From contig NZ_JADLQL010000001.1 in assembly GCF_015477805.1 (NCBI RefSeq), positions 868,001-932,000 of the forward strand: 64,000 nt of DNA. Reading direction: 5' to 3'. This stretch comes from Nocardia flavorosea (lineage in GTDB: Bacteria; Actinomycetota; Actinomycetes; Mycobacteriales; Mycobacteriaceae). The notes below the pieces were generated by a model, which saw only the letters and a program-made list of their open reading frames with translations, made no database searches and was not told where the DNA came from. The number at the start of each line of letters is the position of its first letter. The stretch's first letter is position 1. Below are positions 26,438 through 34,937 of this stretch, one piece after another. The translations under genes and the position numbers were made by a program.

Positions 26438-28483
26438 CTAGACCAGATCGCGGGGTATCCGGCGATGCCAGTTCTGCGAGTACACCCGCTTCTGTGCCGT
26501 ACGCGGGTCGGCGGCCGGATCGTCCAGTTCGTAGGCGTCCAGTTCGGCGTCGAGAATGAACTCGCCCGCCGTGCAACGCAGTGTGGTGTGCGTGGTGACC
26601 TCGGTCCGCCAGTCCGCGCGCTCGAACCGGCGCACGGTGCGGGTCTCGCCCCAGACCGATTGCGGGTCGTTGCCGCGGAAGCTGAACCATTCGGTGGTTG
26701 CCCGGCGCACGACGGTATCGGTGTCGTCGAGCCGGATCGTGCCCTGGTCGTTCTCGATCTCCAGGGTCGAAACCCCGGTGGCCAGATCGCGTTCGACCTT
26801 CCAGTGGTGCCGGCCCGGCTCCAGATGCGTCGACGGCGCCTCGGGCGCGGCCTCGGCGTCTTCGAACGGCCGCAACCGGCGGTCTTCGGCGCGCGGCGGC
26901 CGGTGCGGCAGGGTCAGTGCGCTCTGCCCGGTGGTTATCGTGAGCATCGCCGCTTCCGGTGAGGGCCACGCCAGCGGCCAGTACGACGACGAGATCGACA
27001 ACCGGATCCGGTGTCCGGGCGGGAAGGAATGCGCCATCCCGTTCAACGGGACCCGCACCCGGTAGCCGCGGCCCGGTTCCAGCGCCTTCGGCGCCGCACT
27101 GCCGTCCCGGTGGGTGAGGTTCAGCAGCCCGTAGGTCACCCGCGTGGCTTCGCCGTTGGGTGCGACATCGGACAGGCGGGCCGCCACCATCGCGTTGGGC
27201 CGGTCGGCCGAGACGGTCAGGTCCAGAGCGGGGACGCCCAGTACTTCGAACGTTTCGCCCAGCGGCTCGGTTTCGAACACCAGCGAGCCGCCGTCCTCTT
27301 CCCGCTGGTCGGCGGGCAGGTCGGGAGTGGCCGCATAGGAGGCCCATTTACCGGCGAACATGCCGACGCTCAGCGGCGACTGCACATCCATCCGGCGGTG
27401 CTCGGTATGATCCGCGTCCTCGGTGAGGGCATACCGGGTGAGCGTGAAGCGGCGCGGGGTCAGATTCGGCGACGGCCAGCCGGGTTCGCCCACCCAGCGG
27501 CCGGGCCGGTCGGCGTAGGACGGCTGCGGCGAGACACTGTCCTGCATCCACGCCCGCAGCATCGGCTCCTCCAGCACTCCGGAATCGCGGCCCTTGAGCC
27601 AGTGATCCCACCAGCGCACCGCCTCCTGCAGGAACCCGATCGCCGGGCCCGGCACGCCCAGATGCGGATATTTGTGGCCCCACGGGCCGATCAGTCCGCG
27701 CCGGGGCACCTCGAGATGCTCCAGCAACCGGAAGATGGCATTGGTGTACCCGTCGGCCCACCCACCGACGGCCAGCACCGGGCACTGCACCGCGCGGTAG
27801 TCCTCGTTCACCGAGGCGCGTTTCCAGTAGTCGTCGCGGTGCTGGTGTTCCAGCCAGCGCTCGAGCCACAGCCCACTGCCCGCCAGGCGTTCGTGCCACA
27901 ACTCGCGCCAGCGGTCCCCGACGATCGCGGGGTCGGGCGGCAAGCTGTTGAAAGCGAACATCACCGTCGCCTCGGACAAATTGTCCGACAGCAGGCAGCC
28001 GCCCATGTAATGCATATTGTCGACGTAGAGGTCTTCGGTCGCCGACGCGCTGATGATCGCCTTCAGCGCCGGCGGCCGGCGCGCGGCCACCTGCAGGCTG
28101 TTGAAACCGCCCCAGGAGATCCCCATCATGCCGACATTGCCGTCGCACCACGGCTGCGCGGCCAGCCATTCGATCACATCGCAGGCGTCCTCGTGTTCGA
28201 CCGACAGGTATTCGTCGGTCAGCACACCGTCGGAATCACCGCTGCCGCGCAGGTCCACCCGCACACTCACATAGCCGTGCCCGGCCAGGTACGGATGGTT
28301 CAGGGCATCCCGGGCACGAGTGAGGTCCCGCTTCCGGTAGGGGATGTACTCCAGTACCGCGGGCATCGGCTCGTCGGTGTCCGGCCGCCAGATGCGGGCG
28401 GCGAGGCGGGCGCCGTCGCGCATCGGGATGAAAACGTTCTCGGTCTCGTGCACCCGGTAGGGGAAAGTCTCGACGGTGTGCAA
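26438..28483 (-). CDS. CocE/NonD family (peptidase S15) hydrolase
   Basis: 681 residues. An alpha/beta hydrolase of the Xaa-Pro dipeptidyl-peptidase/cocaine esterase family: FIPMRDGARLAARIWRP at the N-terminus, the nucleophile Ser in GMMGISWGGFNSLQ, Asp in VGGWADGYTN and His in IGPWGHKYPH, then a beta-rich C-terminal domain (RIRLSISSSYWP). No signal peptide is seen. TTG at 28483 is chosen since GAGGAGG lies about 10 nt upstream and it is 2 nt after the stop of the ATP-grasp gene; the frame continues through that gene as shadow. The pair is therefore one operon: one enzyme may form an amide and the other cleave an ester or amide. Substrate unknown. Confidence 0.87.
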   Translation of the reverse strand: MHTVETFPYRVHETENVFIPMRDGARLAARIWRPDTDEPMPAVLEYIPYRKRDLTRARDALNHPYLAGHGYVSVRVDLRGSGDSDGVLTDEYLSVEHEDACDVIEWLAAQPWCDGNVGMMGISWGGFNSLQVAARRPPALKAIISASATEDLYVDNMHYMGGCLLSDNLSEATVMFAFNSLPPDPAIVGDRWRELWHERLAGSGLWLERWLEHQHRDDYWKRASVNEDYRAVQCPVLAVGGWADGYTNAIFRLLEHLEVPRRGLIGPWGHKYPHLGVPGPAIGFLQEAVRWWDHWLKGRDSGVLEEPMLRAWMQDSVSPQPSYADRPGRWVGEPGWPSPNLTPRRFTLTRYALTEDADHTEHRRMDVQSPLSVGMFAGKWASYAATPDLPADQREEDGGSLVFETEPLGETFEVLGVPALDLTVSADRPNAMVAARLSDVAPNGEATRVTYGLLNLTHRDGSAAPKALEPGRGYRVRVPLNGMAHSFPPGHRIRLSISSSYWPLAWPSPEAAMLTITTGQSALTLPHRPPRAEDRRLRPFEDAEAAPEAPSTHLEPGRHHWKVERDLATGVSTLEIENDQGTIRLDDTDTVVRRATTEWFSFRGNDPQSVWGETRTVRRFERADWRTEVTTHTTLRCTAGEFILDAELDAYELDDPAADPRTAQKRVYSQNWHRRIPRDLV

Positions 28484-28485
28484 GC

Positions 28486-29772
28486 TCAGCGGACCTCCTC
28501 GAATTCGAACGGCAGCGCCGCGATGGCGTCGTGGTAGCGCTGCTCGAGCCGGTCGGCGTCGGGAGCGCCGATGTAGAGGGTGGCCAGTTTGTAGCGGTAG
28601 GCGTCCTGGTTCGGCATTTCCGAGAGCTTCTCCCCGACCTGCACATCGATCTTCACCACGGTGCCGGGGAAACGGCTGCGCAATGCGGCGATCTCGTCCT
28701 CGCTCGGGACCTTGGTGACGATCCCGTCCTCGTAGCGTGGCACCAGGCACTGGGCGGCCACGGCGAACTCGCCTTTGCGGTGCGGCATCCGGGGCGGGAT
28801 ACCCAGCGCCACATCGATGGCGACGCGATGGTTGGAGCTGCCGTCCACCTTGGCGAACAGATCGCTGTGCGACTGTGAGATCCGCGTGTTCACCTCGATC
28901 AGCCACAACTTTCCGGTCTCGGCGTCCCACATGAACTCGGAATTGAAGCAGCCGTTGTCGAAGCCGGTGTGGCGCAGGTAGCGCTCGGTCACGTCGATCA
29001 TCCGCTGCTGGACATCGGGCGGCACCGTGCGCGCCGGATAGTCCAGATGGGTGAAACTTCGTTCCTCGGCGTCCTTGCGCATATCGAACACCCCGTGCAC
29101 GTGATAGTCGCCGCGGAACATCGATCCCTCCGGCGCGGCCTGGGTGCCGGTGACGATCTGCTCGGCCAGGCAGGTACGCCCACCGGCCATCCGGATATCG
29201 CCGGGGACCTCCACCCGCGCCAGCGCCTGGTCGAACGGGTCGGCGATCCGGCCGATCTCCTCCCGGATCTGCTGTACCGCGTCCGCGAAGACGTCCGCAT
29301 CGGGCACCTCGAAACCGAGCTGCGAAGAATGCGATTTGATCGGCTTCACCCAGAACGGGAACGGGATATCTATACGGTCGAGCGCATCGTCGTCGAACGG
29401 GTCGAATGCACAGAATTTCGGAACACATTCGGGAACTACTTCGCGTTGCAGTACTCGACTCCAGTACTTGTGCTCGTTCTTCAGCACGCTTTCCAGAGTG
29501 GGTGCGGGCAAACCCAATTCATGCGCGAGAATGGGCACGATCACGCTGGTGGGGAAATCCCAGTGTGCGATCACGGCGTCCACCGGGCCGTCGAAGGAAC
29601 GTAATTCCGTGCGCGCCCGATCCAATAATTCGTCGAAATCCAGTTCCTCGGCGGATATCAACGATTCGTAATCGAGCAGTCCGTGTACGGATATTCCCCC
29701 CGGGATATCGACGGTTCCTATTTCGCCGCGCTGGGTCTCGGTGAGAGCCGGCACGAAAATATTCTTCTTCAC
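28486..29772 (-). CDS. ATP-grasp domain ligase
   Basis: 428 residues, probably a carboxylate-amine/peptide ligase. ATP-grasp features are PFPFWVKPIKSHSSQLGFEV (ATP-binding Lys strand), GDYHVHGVFD, and WLIEVNTRISQSHSDLF, where Glu, Asn and Arg coordinate Mg-ATP and the acyl phosphate. A long C-terminal region (residues ~330-428) resembles the lid of ATP-grasp amino-acid ligases. GTG 29772 begins VKKNIFVPALTE; no ATG is available and upstream residues are low-complexity shadow. No Shine-Dalgarno is evident, but a GTTT-N14-GGGATA element ends 10 nt before the GTG. Followed 2 nt later by the S15 hydrolase. The product cannot be named. Confidence 0.8.
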   Translation of the reverse strand: MKKNIFVPALTETQRGEIGTVDIPGGISVHGLLDYESLISAEELDFDELLDRARTELRSFDGPVDAVIAHWDFPTSVIVPILAHELGLPAPTLESVLKNEHKYWSRVLQREVVPECVPKFCAFDPFDDDALDRIDIPFPFWVKPIKSHSSQLGFEVPDADVFADAVQQIREEIGRIADPFDQALARVEVPGDIRMAGGRTCLAEQIVTGTQAAPEGSMFRGDYHVHGVFDMRKDAEERSFTHLDYPARTVPPDVQQRMIDVTERYLRHTGFDNGCFNSEFMWDAETGKLWLIEVNTRISQSHSDLFAKVDGSSNHRVAIDVALGIPPRMPHRKGEFAVAAQCLVPRYEDGIVTKVPSEDEIAALRSRFPGTVVKIDVQVGEKLSEMPNQDAYRYKLATLYIGAPDADRLEQRYHDAIAALPFEFEEVR

Positions 29773-29782
29773 CCGCGCCGGA

Positions 29783-29806
29783 TATCCCGGATGGCCGAGG
29801 CCAAAC
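29783..29806 (-). promoter_or_regulatory. SigF/SigB-like promoter, leaderless geometry
   Basis: Minus strand: GTTT, 14 nt, GGGATA, then 10 nt to the GTG at 29772. Spacing is one shorter than in the other sites and the -10 is imperfect. Confidence 0.4.
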
Positions 29807-29844
29807 GTCCGGACGGGGCTGGTCCGGCGGGACCGCGACAGCGA

Positions 29845-29882
29845 CCGGGTGGGGCCCACCGTGCCGGTGCGGCCCCACCCGG
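29845..29882 (-). terminator. strong hairpin after the DUF2795 gene
   Basis: CCGGGTGGGGC (29845-29855) pairs perfectly with GCCCCACCCGG (29872-29882), an 11-bp GC-rich stem with a 16-nt loop, 19 nt past the DUF2795 stop. There is no T-run, as is common for actinobacterial terminators. It would separate DUF2795 from the ATP-grasp/S15 operon. Confidence 0.6.
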
Positions 29883-29900
29883 ACAACCGCTGTGCGCGGC

Positions 29901-30086
29901 TCAGAAAATGGCCTGGCTGACCGCGTTGGGTCCGTCGAACGTCCGGTCCGGCAGCGCTTCGAGGGCGTGCAGTACCTCCGCGTCGGCTCCGTTGTTCTCC
30001 GCTGCGGCGACCAAGCCGTCCCGGTCGCAGGGGTAGTCGATACCGGAGAGATACTTCTGGACCTGAATGGGGCTGAGCTGGCTCAT
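29901..30086 (-). CDS. DUF2795 domain protein
   Basis: 61 residues. The whole protein matches the DUF2795 pattern: PIQVQKYLSGIDYPCDRDGLV, then GADAEVLHALEALPDRTFDGP and VSQAI. The family is small, widespread in actinobacteria and of unknown function. The start at 30086 has AAGGGAG 6 nt upstream; an 11-residue extension is rejected. A perfect GTTT-N15-GGGTAG element lies 115 nt upstream and a hairpin follows, so it is probably transcribed alone as a stress gene. Confidence 0.85.
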   Translation of the reverse strand: MSQLSPIQVQKYLSGIDYPCDRDGLVAAAENNGADAEVLHALEALPDRTFDGPNAVSQAIF

Positions 30087-30200
30087 GACGAACTCCCTTC
30101 TCGAAGGTGGGGGACACACAGTGCGACGAAGGGCCGGCTCGGCCGGGCCCGGCTGCTGCCGGTACCGGCCGGCGACGGCGCGCTGCCGTCAGCGGGCGGC

Positions 30201-30225
30201 CTACCCGGCGGGCAACGGGGCAAAC
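30201..30225 (-). promoter_or_regulatory. SigF/SigB-like promoter of the DUF2795 gene
   Basis: Minus strand: GTTT (30225-30222), 15 nt, GGGTAG (30206-30201). Same boxes and spacing as at 11286 and 24376. A leader of about 105 nt with a Shine-Dalgarno would follow. Confidence 0.55.
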
Positions 30226-30306
30226 GCGTATCCGTGCACGGTCGCCGGGATCACATCCGACCCCGCCCGTAACGGCCTGTTGGGCTAGGGTGGAACACAG
30301 TCACGG

Positions 30307-30331
30307 GTTCACCTTGAGACACGCAGGGTCG
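30307..30331 (+). promoter_or_regulatory. weak SigF-like element before the STAS gene
   Basis: GTTC, 15 nt, GGGTCG, then 11 nt to the in-frame ATG at 30343. Spacing matches the other sites; both boxes have mismatches, so this is tentative. Confidence 0.25.
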
Positions 30332-30342
30332 GCGTGACCGCG

Positions 30343-30918
30343 ATGCGCGAACGCATCCTGAGCCGAATCGGGTGGAATATGAATACCGATACCAGCTCCT
30401 CGTCCTTCGCTTCGGCCCATGCCGCGTCGGCTACGCGCTCGCCCGAGCAGCAACTGCTTTTCCGGGTCCGGCGCCGCGGCGAGATCGTCGTCCTGTCGGT
30501 CCGCGGCCAGGCCGACGCCTACACCCTGGCGCTGTGGCGGCAGCAAGTCGGGAATGCCGTCGAAACGGCGGCGACCGGCCGCGGGGCACTGATCGTCGAC
30601 ACCACCAGACTCGACTTCCTGTCGCTGCGCACGCTCGCCGCGCTGGCCGAGGACGCGGAGCGTCATCGGCGCGACGGGGTGGAGATATGCCTGGTCACCC
30701 CGAACCCGCGGATCGCCCGCCTCGCCGGCGCCGATCCGCGGATCGCCCGCCTCTCGGTCCACTCGACCGTGGTCGGCGCCCTGACCGCGCTGCAACTTCG
30801 CCGGCAATCCGAACACCGGCCGGCCCGCCCGCGCCCGTACCGGGCCCCGCAGATCACCCGCGAAGAACCGGACACCGAGCACGACCGCCTGCTGCGCGAG
30901 CTGGCGCGGCGGAACTGA
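30343..30918 (+). CDS. STAS domain protein, anti-sigma factor antagonist-like
   Basis: 191 residues from ATG 30343. Residues ~40-150 form a STAS fold: IVVLSVRGQADAYTLALWRQQV, GALIVDTTRLDFLSLRTLAALAEDAE and VEICLVTPNPRIARLA. In SpoIIAA-type antagonists the phospho-acceptor Ser lies in a DxSxxxFxDSxG-like stretch; here DTTRLDFLSLRTL retains a Ser at that place. Such proteins free a sigma factor (SigF/SigB class) by binding its anti-sigma factor, consistent with the SigF-like promoters around it. No anti-sigma kinase is adjacent. Start uncertain: GTG 30334 and ATG 30379 (with GGTGG 5 nt upstream) are alternatives. The C-terminal ~40 residues are basic and disordered. Confidence 0.75.
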   Translation: MRERILSRIGWNMNTDTSSSSFASAHAASATRSPEQQLLFRVRRRGEIVVLSVRGQADAYTLALWRQQVGNAVETAATGRGALIVDTTRLDFLSLRTLAALAEDAERHRRDGVEICLVTPNPRIARLAGADPRIARLSVHSTVVGALTALQLRRQSEHRPARPRPYRAPQITREEPDTEHDRLLRELARRN

Positions 30919-30962
30919 CCCCGGCACCGGGCAGCGGCAGCCGGGTCACCGGCCGGCGCACG

Positions 30963-31061
30963 CGGTGCCGAAGGCAGTGATGGCGCGCGGTGCCGAAGGC
31001 AGTGATGGCGCGCGGTGCCGAAGGCAGTGATGGCGCGCGGCGCCGAAGGCACTGGAGGAGA
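30963..31061. repeat. 25-bp tandem repeat, four units
   Basis: A 25-bp unit beginning CGGTGCCGAAGGCAGTGATG starts at 30963, 30988, 31013 and 31038; three copies are nearly identical and the fourth has drifted (CGGCGCCG, CACTGG). It lies in the STAS-HrpB gap. The period is not a multiple of three and no gene spans it. Confidence 0.9.
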
Positions 31062-31114
31062 TAAGCCCTACCGAGCGGTGGATGGCGGGCACCCAGGCAT
31101 CACACTGATCGGTG

Positions 31115-33574
31115 ATGAAACTGCCCGAGCTTCCCGATCTACCGATCCGTGCTGTTCTCGATCGCATTGTCGAGACGCTGGCCGACCATGAGGCCGCTGT
31201 ACTGGTCGCGCCACCCGGAACCGGCAAGACCACGCTCGTTCCGTTGGCGTTGGCCGCGGGCGGCACGGGGCGCGTGCTCGTCGCCGAGCCCCGGCGGCTG
31301 GCGGCGCGGGCGGCGGCCGGGCGGATGGCCGCGCTGCTGGGCGAGCGGGTGGGCGAAACCGTCGGCTACTCCGTCCGGGGAGATCGCCGGACCGGGCCGC
31401 GCACCCGGATCGAAGTCGTGACCTCCGGCCTGCTGGTACGGCGGTTACAGGACGATCCCGAAATGGCCGGTGCCGACACCGTCGTTCTCGACGAGTGTCA
31501 CGAGCGGCACCTCGACGCCGACCTGCTGCTGGCGTTGCTCCTGGATGCCCGGGCCGGGTTGCGACCGGACCTGCGGGTGCTCGCCACCTCGGCGACCGTC
31601 GCGGCGGACCGCCTGGCGACGCTGCTCGGCGGTGACCGTCCCGCGCCGGTGATCCAGGTCGAGGGCCGGACCCATCCCGTGGACACGACATATGTTCCGC
31701 CGCTGCCACGGGAGGACAAGCAAGCGCAGGTCGCTCGCGCCACCCGGGCCGCGCTCGCCGCTACCGGGGGTGACGTCCTCGTCTTCCTCCCGGGCGCGGC
31801 CGAGATCCGGAAGACGGCGGCACTGCTGGCCGACCTCGGCGATATCGATATCGTCGCGCTGCACGGAAGGTTGCCGGCGGCGCGGCAGGACACGGCGTTG
31901 CAGCCCGGCCCCCGGCGGCGCGTGGTGTTGTCGACCGCGGTGGCGGAGTCCAGCCTGACCGTGCCGGGCGTGCGGGCCGTGGTGGATTCGGGTCTCGCCC
32001 GGGTGCCGCGAATCGACCGGTCGCGGGGTCTGTCCGGGCTGGTGACGGTCCGGGTTTCGGCGGCGGTGGCCGGCCAGCGTGCGGGCCGCGCCGGTCGCGA
32101 AGCCCCGGGCCGGGTGTGGCGCTGCTGGCCGGAATACGAGCACGCCACCCTCCCGGCCTATCCGGAGCCCGAGATCCGCACCGCCGACCTGACCCGGTTG
32201 GCGTTGGAGCTCGCCTGCTGGGGCACCGCCGACGGGCACGGCCTCGCCTGGTGGGACGCACCGCCGCCCGGCGGGCTGGCAGCCGGGCGCGAGGTACTGC
32301 GGGTGCTGGGGGCCGTGCACGAAAGCGGTGAGATCACCGACCGGGGGCGGCGGATGGCCCGGATCGGATTACATCCCCGGCTGGCGCGCGCATTGCTCGA
32401 CGGCGCGGCCGTGGTCGGGGCGCGCGCGGCCGCGGAAGTGGTCACCGTCCTCGACGACGACTCCTACACCTCCGGGGTCGATCTGGCGGCCGGCCTGCGG
32501 GCGCTGCGGCGCGAGCAACCGGCGCGCTGGCGGCGCGAGGTCGAGCGGCTGAGCCGCTCGGTCGAGGGCCCGGACGGGGTCGACGATCCCGCCTACGTGG
32601 TCGCGCTGGCCCATCCCGAACGGCTGGCTCGCCGCCGCGGCCCGGATTCGGCGAGCTACCTCATGGCCGGCGGTACCGCCGTGACCCTGCCCGCCGGCGC
32701 CGGGACGGGCGACGCGGAATGGCTGGCGGTCGGTGTCGCGACACGTGATCCCGGGCGGTCCGAGGGGTATATCCGGCTGGCGGCGGCCGCCGATGAACAG
32801 CTCGCGCGCCGCGCCGCGGCGAACCTGGTCACGACGTCCGACGAAATCGCGTGGGCCGACGGCGATGTGGTCGCGCGGCGGATCGAACGGCTGGGTGCGA
32901 TCACCTTGTCCGAGCGCCGGCTCCGCGACCCCGATCGCCGGCTGCTCGCGGCAGCGGTGCGGAGCGGACTGAACACGACCGGCGTCGGCGTGCTGTCGTG
33001 GGATGCGACGGCCGTCGCCCTGCGGCAACGTCTCGACTTTCTGCACCGCACCCTCGGCGCCCCGTGGCCACCGGTCGACGACGAATCACTGCTGGCCGCC
33101 GCCGATACCTGGCTGGGTCCCGAGCTCGCCACCGCCCGCCGCCGCACCGACCTCGAACGTATCGACACCGGACAGGCGCTCCATCGCCTGCTGCCCTGGC
33201 CGGACGCCGCCCGGATGGACGAGCTGGCACCGGAACGCCTCGAGGTTCCCTCCGGCAGCCGCCTCCGCCTCGACTACTCGGCCGACCCGCCGGTGCTGGC
33301 GGTCAAGGTGCAGGAGGTTTTCGGCTGGACCGAGACCCCGAGCCTGGCCCAGGGCAGGGTCGCGATAGTGCTGCATCTGCTCTCCCCCGCCCAGCGCCCG
33401 GTCGCGGTCACCGCGGATCTGCGGTCCTTCTGGCAGACCGGCTGGCCACAGGTCCGCGCCGAACTCCGCGGCCGCTACCCCAAACATGCCTGGCCGGAAG
33501 ATCCCAGCACGACACCTGCCCACCGCGGTACTGCGCGCAACGCGGGACGTGACCGGCCCGCGGCGCCACGCTGA
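31115..33574 (+). CDS. hrpB: ATP-dependent helicase HrpB
   Basis: 819 residues, full length for HrpB. Superfamily 2 DExH helicase motifs: VLVAPPGTGKTTLVPLAL (Walker A), VLVAEPRRLAARAAA (Ia), LDECHERHLDADLLLAL (motif II as DECH, with ERH), TSATVAADR (III), and in the second RecA domain FLPGAAEIRKT, STAVAESSLTVPGV and QRAGRAGREAPG (VI). The C-terminal HrpB-specific region ends VTADLRSFWQTGWPQVRAELRGRYPKHAWPEDP. Role in vivo is poorly defined. GTG 31112 directly precedes ATG 31115; neither has a strong Shine-Dalgarno. Stands alone. Confidence 0.94.
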   Translation: MKLPELPDLPIRAVLDRIVETLADHEAAVLVAPPGTGKTTLVPLALAAGGTGRVLVAEPRRLAARAAAGRMAALLGERVGETVGYSVRGDRRTGPRTRIEVVTSGLLVRRLQDDPEMAGADTVVLDECHERHLDADLLLALLLDARAGLRPDLRVLATSATVAADRLATLLGGDRPAPVIQVEGRTHPVDTTYVPPLPREDKQAQVARATRAALAATGGDVLVFLPGAAEIRKTAALLADLGDIDIVALHGRLPAARQDTALQPGPRRRVVLSTAVAESSLTVPGVRAVVDSGLARVPRIDRSRGLSGLVTVRVSAAVAGQRAGRAGREAPGRVWRCWPEYEHATLPAYPEPEIRTADLTRLALELACWGTADGHGLAWWDAPPPGGLAAGREVLRVLGAVHESGEITDRGRRMARIGLHPRLARALLDGAAVVGARAAAEVVTVLDDDSYTSGVDLAAGLRALRREQPARWRREVERLSRSVEGPDGVDDPAYVVALAHPERLARRRGPDSASYLMAGGTAVTLPAGAGTGDAEWLAVGVATRDPGRSEGYIRLAAAADEQLARRAAANLVTTSDEIAWADGDVVARRIERLGAITLSERRLRDPDRRLLAAAVRSGLNTTGVGVLSWDATAVALRQRLDFLHRTLGAPWPPVDDESLLAAADTWLGPELATARRRTDLERIDTGQALHRLLPWPDAARMDELAPERLEVPSGSRLRLDYSADPPVLAVKVQEVFGWTETPSLAQGRVAIVLHLLSPAQRPVAVTADLRSFWQTGWPQVRAELRGRYPKHAWPEDPSTTPAHRGTARNAGRDRPAAPR

Positions 33575-33888
33575 GCTGTCACCCCAGGCGGCCGCCCGAC
33601 GCCCGCATTCCGCCCCAGGGCTACTGCGGTGGCGGATCTCGGCCGTGAGCGGCTGGGGCGCCTCTCGATGTGGTTCCTGGATGTGATCGCGCCCCATCAC
33701 ATCCGTTGCGCGCCGGACGGTTGCCTCCTCGGGCCGGCCAGTCCACGCCGTTGCCGCCTGCGTCCCGCACCGCATCACGTGGGCACCCCGGGACCGGCCG
33801 ACATTCTCCGGTATTTGCACCGAGGTTGCCGGTGCGCGCAAACTCGAAGCGGGCAACGTCCTGCTCAGCTCGCACCGGGAGGTCACGA
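33575..33888. other. 314-bp intergenic region with a palindrome
   Basis: Between hrpB and the lipoprotein gene, both on the plus strand. No gene is convincing here. Its one distinct feature is a 26-bp interrupted palindrome at 33679-33704. Confidence 0.45.
33679..33704. repeat. 9-bp inverted repeat, possible operator
   Basis: GGATGTGAT (33679-33687) and ATCACATCC (33696-33704) are perfect complements separated by 8 nt. Size and symmetry suit a dimeric repressor site. It is about 185 nt upstream of the lipoprotein start. Confidence 0.5.
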
Positions 33889-34836
33889 GTGACGGTCTAT
33901 CGCACGCTCACCCTTGTCGCAGCCGCATTGCTCGCCATAGCGGGTTGCAGCGACGACCCGGACGCCGGCACCGCCCGTTCACCGGTGATCCCTGCCCCAC
34001 CACCACAATTCTGGTCGACCCCCGCCGACACACCGCAACAGCAAGCCGCCGTCGCCCAGGCGACCCGCCAGATCGACGTCTGCGCCCTGCTCCCCCGCGA
34101 TACCCTCGACGACCTGGGTCTCGGCGAAATCCAGGACATTACTATCGGCCTGGATTCGTGCCGCGCCCTCCTCGGCGACCCGGCTGCCACCCTCACCTGG
34201 CATTCGACCTTGCTACCTCCGTTGGAGCCGAGACTCGGTACCAGCAAACAGATCGGGGATGTGAGCGTCCTGCTGGTTCCCGACCGCGAGCCCGGCGGCC
34301 GCGCCTGCGGCGCCACCGCCCGCTTTCCCTCGGGCGCCGCCTTCTACCTCGGCCTGACCGTCCCGAACAAGGATTCGTGCGCGGTCGCTGATGGTTTGCT
34401 GGCAGGTATGATCGATCACTGGCGGCAGTCGCCCGCCCAGGGCACCTCCCCCGATACCGTCAGCACGGTCCTGCTCGGCGCCGACCCGTGCGCCGTCCGC
34501 GCGAAACTGGACGGCACCGCCGATACCGGCGAGTGGCGGCTGACCCAATGCCTGTTCCGGTACCGCGGCGAAACCGTCACGGTCGCCTACGACTACCGCG
34601 TCACCGACCAGGTGCACGCCCGCGCCACCGAGGAGAAGATCGGCGACCGCACCGTGTTCCGCACGACCTCGCTCTACGACAGCAGCATCCCGATCTACAC
34701 CGCCGTCGTCGGTCCCGAATTGCCCCTGGACAGCACAGCGTCCGTCCCCCGCGTTCCGGCCGTCGAAGTCACCTCGGCCACCGACAACGTCGCCCGCGAG
34801 GTGATGGCGCAGGTTCTCACACTTTTCCCGCAGTGA
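33889..34836 (+). CDS. putative lipoprotein, DUF3558-like
   Basis: 315 residues. A type II signal peptide is clear: VTVYRTLTLVAAALLAIAGC with lipobox IAGC, so Cys20 would be lipidated and the protein anchored outside the membrane. Then a Pro/Ser/Thr linker and a domain starting VCALLPRDTLDDLGLGEI, whose second Cys pairs (DSCRALLG, GRACGAT, DSCAVADG, DPCAVRAKL, TQCLFRY) suggest disulfides. The arrangement is like the DUF3558 lipoproteins of mycolic-acid bacteria. GTG 33889 has GGGAGG 7 nt upstream. Function unknown. Confidence 0.82.
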   Translation: MTVYRTLTLVAAALLAIAGCSDDPDAGTARSPVIPAPPPQFWSTPADTPQQQAAVAQATRQIDVCALLPRDTLDDLGLGEIQDITIGLDSCRALLGDPAATLTWHSTLLPPLEPRLGTSKQIGDVSVLLVPDREPGGRACGATARFPSGAAFYLGLTVPNKDSCAVADGLLAGMIDHWRQSPAQGTSPDTVSTVLLGADPCAVRAKLDGTADTGEWRLTQCLFRYRGETVTVAYDYRVTDQVHARATEEKIGDRTVFRTTSLYDSSIPIYTAVVGPELPLDSTASVPRVPAVEVTSATDNVAREVMAQVLTLFPQ

Positions 34837-34937
34837 ACGTCGGTCCCGATCCCGGCCATCGACTCCACGGTTTACCGCGGGCGCCACGGCGGACCGCGCC
34901 CGCGCGGCGGTCGCGGACGGCCTAGCCGTCCTTATCG

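Noticed and set aside
28484..29428. N-terminal extension of the S15 hydrolase frame to 996 residues
   Set aside because: The extension lies antiparallel-frame over the ATP-grasp gene on the same strand and is a shadow; the TTG at 28483 has a strong ribosome site.
30963..31061. CRISPR array
   Set aside because: The repeats are directly adjacent with no spacers; it is a simple tandem repeat.
33679..33704. CRP-type site TGTGA/TCACA
   Set aside because: The spacer between the half-sites is 10 nt rather than 6, so it is listed only as an unassigned palindrome.
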